From contig JAKLEF010000135.1 in the NCBI GenBank assembly GCA_022703195.1, positions 1 to 5,788 of the forward strand: 5,788 nt of DNA. The letters are read 5' to 3'. Position numbers and translations under genes: made by a program. Source of the stretch: Candidatus Fermentibacterota bacterium. GTDB lineage: Bacteria > Fermentibacterota > Fermentibacteria > Fermentibacterales > Fermentibacteraceae. This document shows positions 1 through 5,746 of the stretch, piece by piece. The notes below the pieces were generated by a model. It worked only from the letters and a program-made list of their open reading frames with translations. It did not search any database and had not been told where the DNA came from. Position 1 is the stretch's first letter; every line of letters starts with the position of its first letter.

Positions 1-1
1 G

Positions 2-373
2 GTCAGCCGCGACGGCGGCAGGCTCCAGATGGAGGCCGAAGTCGGCGAGCAGCCCGGTGAGACCCCTGCAGCCCAGACCGTCGAACAGACGACGGTCAGG
101 ACCGGCACGGGCTGGACTCTGGCCGATCTCGACGAGAGAACCGCCGCCTCGCTGGGATACGACGGCACGGGAGTCATCGTGGCATCGACCGACCAGGGCG
201 GCGCCGCAGACCGGTCGGGGCTCGTGCGGGGCGATATAATAGTCGAGGTGGACAGAGAGCCGGTGTCCTCGGTTGACGAGGCCCGGCGCCTGGTGTCAGC
301 TTCCGGCGGCGGAGTCCTCCTGCTCGTCTGGCGCGGGGGGCATACGATCTTCATCCTGCTCGAGCTGGGCTGA
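2..373 (+). CDS. htrA: Do-family (DegP/HtrA-type) serine protease, C-terminal part only
   Basis: The reading frame is open from the window edge to a TGA at 371-373, giving 123 residues of a longer protein whose 5' part lies outside. The first residues (VSRDGGRLQMEAEVGEQPGE) match the closing strand of a first PDZ domain in DegP/DegQ/MucD proteins, where an RDG turn is followed by a short strand ending in a GE-x-P motif. A linker follows, then a complete second PDZ domain from about residue 57: GVIVASTDQGGAADRSGL, then RGDIIVEVDREPV, a helix (VDEARRLV), and a final strand around WRGGHTIFILLELG. Family knowledge: these are periplasmic ATP-independent proteases/chaperones that degrade or refold misfolded envelope proteins, and the PDZ domains control substrate binding and oligomerisation. 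The trypsin-like catalytic domain is not in the window, so activity cannot be judged. A methionine codon at 29 lies inside the PDZ1 strand and is not the real start. A small membrane gene follows after 26 nt. Confidence 0.85.
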   Translation, partial: VSRDGGRLQMEAEVGEQPGETPAAQTVEQTTVRTGTGWTLADLDERTAASLGYDGTGVIVASTDQGGAADRSGLVRGDIIVEVDREPVSSVDEARRLVSASGGGVLLLVWRGGHTIFILLELG

Positions 374-388
374 CGCCCTCTCGGCAAC

Positions 389-393
389 GGGAG
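389..393 (+). promoter_or_regulatory. ribosome binding site deciding the TTG start of the small membrane gene
   Basis: GGGAG lies 6 nt upstream of TTG 400-402. It supports translation of a short frame that begins with a non-ATG codon and would otherwise be easy to miss. Confidence 0.5.
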
Positions 394-399
394 CAACCC

Positions 400-579
400 T
401 TGGACCTGAGATATCTCGTCCTCGCAGCGGCTGGGTTCGCGCTTTCGACAGCCGGTTTCGTCATGCTGGGCCGCGGCAGGCCCGCAGCTCCCGTGTCGGG
501 GCTGGTCTTCCTGGCCGGCGTCGTTTCCCTGGTTCTGGGAATCCTGCTGACCTGCGTGCCGGGTTTCTTCGAAGGCTGA
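400..579 (+). CDS. small two-helix membrane protein, TTG start
   Basis: This 59-residue reading frame starts at TTG (400-402) and ends at TGA (577-579). A GGGAG at 389-393 lies 6 nt before the TTG, which decides the start; the only in-frame ATG (463) would cut off the first helix. The protein is almost entirely hydrophobic: helix 1 at about residues 5-24 (LVLAAAGFALSTAGFVMLG), a short basic loop with RGRP (25-28), and helix 2 at about 33-55 (GLVFLAGVVSLVLGILL). The positive loop between the helices predicts a hairpin with both ends outside, by the positive-inside rule. The gene follows the HtrA-type protease by 26 nt with no visible terminator, so co-transcription is likely and an envelope role is an inference. 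I do not recognise a family. The competing longer frame here (273-1127) has no membrane or domain pattern and runs into the opposing gene. Confidence 0.6.
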   Translation: MDLRYLVLAAAGFALSTAGFVMLGRGRPAAPVSGLVFLAGVVSLVLGILLTCVPGFFEG

Positions 580-580
580 T

Positions 581-600
581 CCGGGTCCGGCCCGGCCGGA
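581..600. terminator. GC-rich inverted repeats between convergent genes, possible bidirectional terminator
   Basis: Two mutually exclusive hairpins overlap here. CCGGG (581-585) pairs with CCCGG (591-595) around a 5-nt loop, and TCCGGC (586-591) pairs with GCCGGA (595-600) around a 3-nt loop. They sit in the 32-nt spacer between the plus-strand gene ending at 579 and the minus-strand gene ending at 612, which is where a shared terminator would be expected. There is no T-tract on either side, and such short GC dyads arise easily in GC-rich DNA, so an intrinsic terminator is only a possibility. Confidence 0.3.
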
Positions 601-611
601 TGCGCCAGGCT

Positions 612-2252
612 CTACTTGAGCAGGCGCATCCTCCTGAACTTGTCCACGAAGGTGAACAGGAGCTCGTTGTCCGGATGCTTCTCGAGTCCCTCGGCGGCTA
701 TCGCTGCCGCGTTGGGCAGCGCGTTCAGGGATATCTGCTCGCGTACCCTTCGGATGTACTCCTCCGCTCCGTCCTGGAGGGCGGGTCTGGAGGCTGCAGG
801 AGCCGCCTGAGCCGCCGGCTGCGCCCTGGTCGGGGAAGCAGCCCCGGCTGTGACGGGGGACTTCTCGAGCGCGGAGATCAGGTCTTCCAGCCCGGCGGCC
901 TGCGGCATGAGAGCGAACGCCTCCCGGGCCGACGCGAACGCCTCCTGCGGCAACCCTGCCGCCAGTTTCCGCTCTCCGAGCCGGACCAGGTTCTCGGCCC
1001 TCATCCTCCTCTGGAGAGCGCCGATGCGGGCCCTGACCTCCGGATCTTCGGGAGCCCCGGCCTTTGCCTTCTTGAGGAACCCGACGGCTCCGGCCTCGTC
1101 TCCCGCGGCGAGAGCCCTCTCGGCTGATTCGAAGAATTCTCTTACACTCTGAGGAACGGGCACGCTTGTCCTTTCTCCGGCCTCGGGGGCCGCTTCGGCC
1201 CTTCGGGCGGGCGATGGGGCCGGAACCTCGCCGGGTACGGCCTGTCTGGCTATGGACCGGGATGAAATGCCTGAAGCGGGTCTGGATGGCGCAGGCCTGG
1301 CCGGCTGGGGGGGGGCGGGTGCCGCCCGGTGACCTTCTGATGCCGCCTTCTGTGCGGGCTTCACCGCCTTTTCGGCAGCTGGCCGGGCGATACTCTCGCT
1401 CTTGTGCTCGCGGTTCTCGAGTGGAGGGGTCACGAGGGGTTTCGTCGGATCGAACCCGGGGTCGACAGTGCGCCTCGTGCTCTCGGGTGCGATTATCGGG
1501 GCGGGTTCGCGGGATGCCCGGGGCTGCGGCGCGATGGATGTCCGGGCCTCCCTGACGGGTCTGATCGGGGATGCAGCCGGATCGGGCCTGCCTTCCTTCG
1601 CAGCCTGGGACTCGCGTGCCTCTCTGGCTTCGCGTGCAGCCTTCAGTTCGCGGGCAGTCCTGGCCTCCCGCGCGAGCTTCGCCTCACGTGCCGCCTGGGC
1701 TTCGCGAGCGGCCCTGGCCTCCTCGGCGGCCCTGGCCTCCTCGGCTTCACGGGCCTCGCGTTCGATTCTGGCATCTTCGGCGGCTCTGGCTTCGCGAGCG
1801 GCCCTGGCCTCCCTGGCCGCCTTCGCCTCACGGGCGGCTTTAGCCTCCCTGGCGGCCTGGGCTTCGCGCGCAGCCCTGGCCTCCTCGGCCTCCCTGGCCT
1901 CGCGGGCAAGTCTGGCTTCTTCGGCCGCCTTCGCCTCACGGGCGGCTTTAGCCTCCCTGGCGGCCCGGGCCTCGCGGGCAGCCCTGGCCTCCTCGGCGGC
2001 CTTCGCCTCACGGGCGGCCTTGGCCTCCTCGGCGGCCTTCTCCGCCACCTTCACGGCTTCGGCAGCCTTCTCCTTCTCGAAGATCTGCTCTTTCTCGATC
2101 GCGAGGATCGCTTCGGTCACGGCGCTGCTTCCGGGGTCCATGGAGAGAGCCTTCTTGAGAATGACGAAGGCTTCGTCCCTGTTGCCCTTCTGCAGTTCGG
2201 CCTTGGCCTCCCGCACCAGCGAGGCCACCCTGGCCCTGTTCTCCGTAACCAT
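612..2252 (-). CDS. helical-repeat protein: TPR-like ends, central array of 25 AAREAK-type hexapeptides
   Basis: The protein has 546 residues. The start at 2252 was chosen because a run of six Gs followed by AAG lies just before this ATG; the longer frame to 2366 would run back into the radical SAM gene and begins with Arg-rich sequence lacking a ribosome site. Layout: residues 1-56 form a TPR-like helical hairpin (AKAELQKGNRDEAFVILKKALSMDP); 57-72 are a charged helix; 73-222 are 25 uninterrupted hexads of the form (A/L/E)A(R/E)EA(K/R/Q); 223-362 are a Pro/Ala/Arg-rich, probably disordered linker; 363-465 hold TPR-like helices (FESAERALAAGDEAGAVGFL and LGERKLAAGLPQEAFASAREA); 466-492 are a second Pro/Ala linker; 493-546 are a C-terminal helical unit ending in a basic tail (FRRMRLLK). 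No signal peptide or membrane segment is visible, so a cytoplasmic location is likely. The hexad region resembles the TolA helical domain in composition, but the TolA anchor is absent and the period is 6, not 7. I do not recognise a named family. It lies 31 nt behind the radical SAM gene. Confidence 0.8.
   Translation of the reverse strand: MVTENRARVASLVREAKAELQKGNRDEAFVILKKALSMDPGSSAVTEAILAIEKEQIFEKEKAAEAVKVAEKAAEEAKAAREAKAAEEARAAREARAAREAKAAREAKAAEEARLAREAREAEEARAAREAQAAREAKAAREAKAAREARAAREARAAEDARIEREAREAEEARAAEEARAAREAQAAREAKLAREARTARELKAAREAREARESQAAKEGRPDPAASPIRPVREARTSIAPQPRASREPAPIIAPESTRRTVDPGFDPTKPLVTPPLENREHKSESIARPAAEKAVKPAQKAASEGHRAAPAPPQPARPAPSRPASGISSRSIARQAVPGEVPAPSPARRAEAAPEAGERTSVPVPQSVREFFESAERALAAGDEAGAVGFLKKAKAGAPEDPEVRARIGALQRRMRAENLVRLGERKLAAGLPQEAFASAREAFALMPQAAGLEDLISALEKSPVTAGAASPTRAQPAAQAAPAASRPALQDGAEEYIRRVREQISLNALPNAAAIAAEGLEKHPDNELLFTFVDKFRRMRLLK
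1587..2036 (-). repeat. 18-bp coding repeat array (25 hexapeptide units)
   Basis: Within the helical-repeat protein, residues 73-222 divide exactly into 25 six-residue units with no insertions: AAEEAK, AAREAK, AAEEAR, AAREAR and so on to AAKEGR. At the DNA level this is a degenerate 18-bp tandem array. Recurring plus-strand blocks such as GCGGCCCTGGCCTC and CGCCTCACGGGCGGC appear several times, and the stretch near 1813-1851 closely recurs near 1930-1968. Ala stays at positions 2 and 5 of nearly every unit, while positions 3 and 6 alternate acidic and basic residues, which predicts one long charged helix of about 150 residues (roughly 22 nm if fully helical). Confidence 0.85.
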
Positions 2253-2262
2253 GCTTCCCCCC
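2253..2262 (-). promoter_or_regulatory. ribosome binding site of the hexad-repeat gene
   Basis: Read on the minus strand, this is GGGGGGAAGC immediately before the ATG at 2252. It is purine-rich, and it places the start 38 codons inside the longest open frame. The site lies in the 31-nt spacer behind the radical SAM stop codon (2284-2286). Confidence 0.55.
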
Positions 2263-2283
2263 AGAGCTTGTTCCCGTCTCTTT

Positions 2284-3729
2284 CTATCGAACCCGCGGTT
2301 CCGGGTCAAGCCCCTTCGAGCGCCGCCCCGTCGCCGAGCCGATGACGGCGGCGAGATCCCTCGCAAGCCCGGCCGGACCCATGAGGAGGAGATGCCTCAG
2401 GATCAGCGCGGGTATCCTCGTGAAGGGCCTCCTCAGCAGATAGCCCAGCCCTGTCCTGGCCTGCGCCCTCTTGCGGAGGCTGCGCAGCTCATCGTCCGTC
2501 ATGTCCGTGAGATTGACAAGAAGAGAGTCCGCGGCGTTCATGCTCTCGAGAAAGCGCTCGAGATCGCCTATCCTGCCATCCGCCATCGCCCGGTCGAAGA
2601 TCCTCGTCCCGGGATAGGGCGTTACGAAGAGCATCGGCGCGGTGATGTCGGCCTTCCTGCAGAACTCGACCGTCTCCTCCACCGTCTCCCGCGTCTCCCC
2701 GTACATCCCGATCATGAAGCTGCCCTCGGCGTGCATGCCCGCCTCCCGGGTCAGCCGCAGCGCATTGAGGCACTGCTCCGGAGTGACTCTGCGGTTCATC
2801 GTCTCGAGCATCACGGCGCTCCCGGACTCGATCCCGTAGCTGATCCAGTAGCAGCCCGACCTCTTCATCTCGGAGAGCAGGTCCTCGTCCACGGTGTTGA
2901 CCCGGCCGAGGCACGACCATCGCAGACCGGGGAGTCTCTCCCGCATGAGCCTGCAGACTTCGAGCACGAAGGACCTGTCGCTCGTGAAGAGGTCGTCGGG
3001 GAAGCCCGTGTAGCGTATGCGGTATCTGCGCACCAGCTCCTCGATCTCCGCGACGATGGACTCGGGGCTGCGCCTCCTGACGCGCCGCCCGTAGATCCGG
3101 TAGCAGTAGACGCATTCGAACGGGCAGCCCCTGCTGGCCACCACCTCCATGTGCCGGGTCGGCTTCCCCCTGTGATCGAGGCTGTGGATGTAGCTCTCGA
3201 TCGGGAAGAGATCCCAGGCAGGCCAGGGGAGAGCGTCCAGATCCCCCGCATGCTCCCGCTCCGGCGACAGGACGGTTCTTCCTTCCGGGGACAGGTATGC
3301 GAGCCCCGGTATCTCCCTCCACTCCCCGCCCGACTCGACAGCCCGGGCCAGTTCGACGGCGGTCGTCTCGCCCTCCCCCCTGACTGCGGCATCCAGGCGG
3401 CATGACTCAAGATATATGCCGGGCAAAGTGGTCGCTCCGCTGTTCCCGGCGATGAGAAAGGCGTCCGGGAGAGCCTCCCTGAGACGTCGTCCCAGCTCCC
3501 TGGCGTACCTGAACCTGGTGACCATCCCGCCTATGCCGATCATGCCGGGTTTCACGGCGGAGACCTGCGCGACTGCCGCGTCGACGGAGAGGTCGGAGCC
3601 CTCCATGTCGACCACGGTGACATCGTGGCCGGCATCCCTAAGGGATGCAGCGACGTACGCCAGGCCGAACGGGAAGTACTTCGACCTCCTGCCGGAACCA
3701 TAGGGCGGATAGACCAGGCAGATCCTCAT
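2284..3729 (-). CDS. radical SAM enzyme with N-terminal B12-binding-type domain
   Basis: The protein has 481 residues. The start at 3729 is set by GGGGAG on the minus strand 5 nt upstream and by the standard opening MRICLVYPPYG of this family. Residues 1-160 match a cobalamin-binding-like Rossmann domain: FGLAYVAASLRDAGHDVTVV (21-40), PGMIGIGG (61-68), FLIAGNSGATTLP (91-103) and AVRGEGE (115-121). The radical SAM core follows, with SRGCPFECVYC giving the CxxxCxxC cluster ligands Cys202, Cys206 and Cys209. Then come DDLF (245-248), GIESGS (299-304), a conserved helix with MNRRVTPEQC (311-320), FMIGMYGET (338-346) and TPYPGTRIFD (370-379), all in the family order. Family knowledge: the 4Fe-4S cluster cleaves S-adenosylmethionine to start radical chemistry, and relatives include BchE-like cyclases and methylases of lipids, cofactors and natural products; substrate cannot be read from sequence. 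The C-terminal helix at about 430-464 is hydrophobic and may contact membrane. The first gene of a likely two-gene operon. Confidence 0.9.
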   Translation of the reverse strand: MRICLVYPPYGSGRRSKYFPFGLAYVAASLRDAGHDVTVVDMEGSDLSVDAAVAQVSAVKPGMIGIGGMVTRFRYARELGRRLREALPDAFLIAGNSGATTLPGIYLESCRLDAAVRGEGETTAVELARAVESGGEWREIPGLAYLSPEGRTVLSPEREHAGDLDALPWPAWDLFPIESYIHSLDHRGKPTRHMEVVASRGCPFECVYCYRIYGRRVRRRSPESIVAEIEELVRRYRIRYTGFPDDLFTSDRSFVLEVCRLMRERLPGLRWSCLGRVNTVDEDLLSEMKRSGCYWISYGIESGSAVMLETMNRRVTPEQCLNALRLTREAGMHAEGSFMIGMYGETRETVEETVEFCRKADITAPMLFVTPYPGTRIFDRAMADGRIGDLERFLESMNAADSLLVNLTDMTDDELRSLRKRAQARTGLGYLLRRPFTRIPALILRHLLLMGPAGLARDLAAVIGSATGRRSKGLDPEPRVR

Positions 3730-3740
3730 TCCCTCTCCCC
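3730..3740 (-). promoter_or_regulatory. ribosome binding site of the radical SAM gene
   Basis: On the minus strand the bases before ATG 3729 read GGGGAGAGGGA. The GGAG core is 5 nt from the start codon, which supports 3729 over the much longer open frame that continues to 4719. Confidence 0.6.
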
Positions 3741-3797
3741 GGGAGCATGGCTTTGGACAAGGTCGCTTCCGTCGTCGACGAAACGCGCATCCGCGCC

Positions 3798-3826
3798 AGT
3801 ATAGCCTTGCAGGGCCCTGCGGGCAA
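3798..3826 (-). promoter_or_regulatory. sigma70-like promoter for the radical SAM / hexad-repeat operon
   Basis: On the minus strand TTGCCC (3826-3821; 4 of 6 to TTGACA) is followed by exactly 17 nt and then TATACT (3803-3798; 5 of 6 to TATAAT). The predicted start of transcription is near 3791, giving a leader of about 60 nt before the ATG at 3729. The spacing and the -10 box are both good, and the position just upstream of the first gene of the minus-strand pair is right. The spacer holds a perfect palindrome (see separate entry). Confidence 0.5.
3809..3820. promoter_or_regulatory. 12-bp perfect palindrome in promoter spacer, candidate operator
   Basis: GCAGGGCCCTGC is a perfect 12-bp dyad lying between the predicted -35 and -10 boxes of the minus-strand promoter. 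A repressor bound here would block polymerase; this is inference from position and symmetry only. The site is GC-only except for one A/T pair, so chance occurrence in GC-rich DNA is a real alternative. Confidence 0.3.
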
Positions 3827-3933
3827 CGAATCCCCGGCTCCGATCCACTGGCACGAACCCGCGCGTATCGGCATGTTACATGGCTGCCTGAGGGCGCGAT
3901 CGTATTTCGTATCCGAAAACACGCTAAGCAGAT

Positions 3934-3937
3934 GGAG
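3934..3937 (+). promoter_or_regulatory. ribosome binding site of the carboxyltransferase gene
   Basis: GGAG lies 8 nt before ATG 3946, a normal spacing, and supports this start. Confidence 0.55.
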
Positions 3938-3945
3938 TCTTCCCC

Positions 3946-5682
3946 ATGTTCAAGAAGCTGTTCTCGCACGGCGGCCCGAAGATGGCTCCGCGCAGCAGAG
4001 GGCCGGTCGGCCTCATAGACCTCTCGCTCCGCGACGGGCAGCAGTCCCTCCTCGCCACCCGCATGTCGACCCCCCAGGTGCTCGAGACGATGCCCCTGAT
4101 ACTCGACTGCGGCGTGAAGCTGATGGAGGTGTGGGGCGGGGCTACGCTCGACAGCGCGATGAGGTTCCTCGACGAGAACCCGTTCGACCGCCTCCACAGG
4201 ATGTCGGAGCTCGCGAAGCCCTACTCGTGCGGCCTGAGGACTCTTTCCAGGGGGCAGAACCTGTTCGGGTACGACCCGTATCCCGACGACATCGTCAGCG
4301 ACTTCAACAGCGAGGCGGTCCGCTCTGGGACCACCGTGATGCGGATCTTCGACGCCCTCAACTACATCCCCAACTACATGGCCGCCCTCGAGGGCGTCCG
4401 GAAGGCGGGGGGCTCCTTCGACGGCGCGGTCTGCTTCACGAACGGACCTCTCTACAAGACTTCGTATTTCGTCGACAAGGCTCTCGAGCTGGAGGCAGCG
4501 GGCGCCGACATGGTCTCGGACAAGGACATGGCCGGCCTGAAGGATCCCGTCCAGGCCTGGGAATACTACACCGCTCTCAAGGAGAGGCTCAGGGTCCCCG
4601 TCGTGAGCCACACCCACTGCACGCCCGGCTACGGCCACATGAGCGCGGTCATAGCACTGCTCGCCGGGATCGATTCGATCGACGTGTGCTTCCTGCCCTT
4701 CGCTGGCGGCTCGTCGCATCCCTCCATCGAGATCGTCTCCCTCTTCGCCGACCTCCTGGGGATCGACACGGGGCTCGCCCTCGACGAAGGCAGGCTAGGA
4801 AAGGTCCATGCCGCCCTGGCCAGGGTGATCGAGGAATGCGAGAAGAAGTTCGCGCTCCAGGTGCACAGGTCGGTCTGGCCCGGCCGCGATGTCCTCGAAC
4901 CGCTCGCCGTGAAGACTCTGGACCTGCTCGCGGAGGGCCGCATCGTGCAGGCCCTCGAGACCGTCCACAGGATGGAGGCCGCATGCGGCTTCCCGCCTCC
5001 TAACGATGCGGTCAGGAAGTCCCAGATACCCGGCGGCATGTACAGCAACTTCAAGAACCAGCTCGCGAAGGACGGCAAGAGCGACTACATGGACAGGGCC
5101 CTCGAGGCGGTGCAGGAGGTCAGGTCGAAGGCCGGCTGGGTCCCCCTGGTCACCCCCACGTCGCAGATCGTCGGGGTGAAGGCCTACTTCGTCGCGCTGG
5201 GCAAGGATGCGAACCCGGTCCAGTATGTGAACCTGATCGCGGGCTACTACGGGAAGACGCCCTTCCCGGTGGATCCCGGCTACCGCGAGCAGGTCTGCGG
5301 CTTCCGCGACGAGAGGACCTACGATTCCTCCCAGTTCCCGCGCGCGATCCCGACCCTCCCCGGCACATCCATCCCCATCGCCGAGACCGAGCAGGAGAAG
5401 CTGCTCTACTATCTCTTCCCCGACAGTTCCGGGAAGGCCTATCTCGAGAAGCTGAAGGGGGCCGCCCATGCCGAGGTCATGAAGGAGGCGGCGCAGAAGA
5501 GGGAGCGCGAGGAGCAGGCCAGGCTCAAGAAGCTGCACGACGAGGCCATCCTCAACAGGTTCTCGGAATCGATGTGCGACCTGTCGGAGCACCTGTCGCA
5601 GGCGATGACGCTCCTGAGCACCGAGGAGGACCCCGCGACGAACATGCTCATCAAGGAAGCCGCGGAGTACACGGATATCTAG
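3946..5682 (+). CDS. biotin-dependent carboxyltransferase subunit (PycB / OadA / transcarboxylase 5S class), no biotin domain
   Basis: The protein has 578 residues. It carries an HMGL-like TIM barrel and a PYC/OADA domain. Visible signatures: IDLSLRDGQQSLLATRM (24-40, metal ligand Asp30), EVWGGATLDSAMRFLDENP (61-79), RGQNLFGYDPYPDD (102-115), MRIFDALN (132-139), SDKDMAGLKDP with the expected carbamylated Lys193, SHTH with metal ligands His222 and His224, AGGSSHPS (253-260), IPGGMYSNF (361-369) and LVTPTSQIVG (401-410). Family knowledge: such subunits move a carboxyl group between biotin and pyruvate/oxaloacetate, serving anaplerosis, decarboxylation or the propionate pathway. The C-terminus has no biotinyl AMKM motif and instead ends in a charged helix (about 500-560, with KREREEQARLKKLHDE), so a separate biotin carrier protein is required. 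About 86 residues separate DTGLALDE (274-281) from IPGGM, more than I would expect, which suggests an insertion of some 40 residues near 305-350. The RDGQQS motif replaces the usual RDAHQS. Class is sure; the exact substrate pair is not. Confidence 0.88.
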   Translation: MFKKLFSHGGPKMAPRSRGPVGLIDLSLRDGQQSLLATRMSTPQVLETMPLILDCGVKLMEVWGGATLDSAMRFLDENPFDRLHRMSELAKPYSCGLRTLSRGQNLFGYDPYPDDIVSDFNSEAVRSGTTVMRIFDALNYIPNYMAALEGVRKAGGSFDGAVCFTNGPLYKTSYFVDKALELEAAGADMVSDKDMAGLKDPVQAWEYYTALKERLRVPVVSHTHCTPGYGHMSAVIALLAGIDSIDVCFLPFAGGSSHPSIEIVSLFADLLGIDTGLALDEGRLGKVHAALARVIEECEKKFALQVHRSVWPGRDVLEPLAVKTLDLLAEGRIVQALETVHRMEAACGFPPPNDAVRKSQIPGGMYSNFKNQLAKDGKSDYMDRALEAVQEVRSKAGWVPLVTPTSQIVGVKAYFVALGKDANPVQYVNLIAGYYGKTPFPVDPGYREQVCGFRDERTYDSSQFPRAIPTLPGTSIPIAETEQEKLLYYLFPDSSGKAYLEKLKGAAHAEVMKEAAQKREREEQARLKKLHDEAILNRFSESMCDLSEHLSQAMTLLSTEEDPATNMLIKEAAEYTDI

Positions 5683-5683
5683 T

Positions 5684-5712
5684 CCATCAGTTTCGCTCCG
5701 CGAAACTGATGG
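5684..5712. terminator. strong perfect hairpin just after the carboxyltransferase stop
   Basis: CCATCAGTTTCGC (5684-5696) and GCGAAACTGATGG (5700-5712) are perfect 13-bp arms around a 3-nt TCC loop, extendable by G-T pairs. The hairpin begins 1 nt after the TAG at 5680-5682. There is no T-tract after it, so it may be a factor-assisted terminator or mRNA-stabilising hairpin rather than a classical intrinsic terminator. It shares its core with a second hairpin 60 nt downstream. Confidence 0.6.
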
Positions 5713-5746
5713 GTAGCGCTACAGCAGTTCTCGAAGAGAGGCTTTC

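Larger units (their letters stand above)
3730..3945. other. 216-nt divergent intergenic region
   Basis: This spacer separates the minus-strand radical SAM start from the plus-strand carboxyltransferase start. Besides the minus-strand promoter it holds two smaller dyads nearer the plus-strand gene: CATGT-T-ACATG at 3872-3882 and TTTCG-TATC-CGAAA at 3905-3918. The part from about 3860 to 3930 is more AT-rich than the rest of the window, as expected for a promoter of the plus-strand gene, but I could not find a convincing -35/-10 pair there. I saw no riboswitch or tRNA. Confidence 0.5.

Noticed and set aside
57..239. 60-codon plus-strand frame in the protease region
   Set aside because: It is out of frame with the clear PDZ coding sequence and Arg/Pro-rich, as expected for a shadow frame.
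273..1127. 284-codon plus-strand frame overlapping the protease end and the hexad-repeat gene
   Set aside because: It overlaps three supported genes out of frame and shows only low-complexity Arg/Gly-rich sequence.
1587..2036. CRISPR or intergenic tandem array
   Set aside because: The repeats are in frame, vary at the wobble and charged positions as coding repeats do, have no spacers, and lie inside an intact gene.
1402..3405. 667-codon open frame on the plus strand across both minus-strand genes
   Set aside because: It is antisense to two well-supported genes, and its first half is just the reverse reading of the hexad repeat (Ser/Ala-rich). Long spurious frames are common in GC-rich DNA, and no domain pattern is seen in it.
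3638..3922. 94-codon minus-strand frame over the divergent region
   Set aside because: It overlaps the radical SAM N-terminus in another frame and would contain the predicted promoter of that gene; no family features are seen.
3730..4719. N-terminal extension of the radical SAM frame to 4719
   Set aside because: It would run antisense through the carboxyltransferase gene and the promoter region, and the standard family N-terminus and ribosome site both place the start at 3729.
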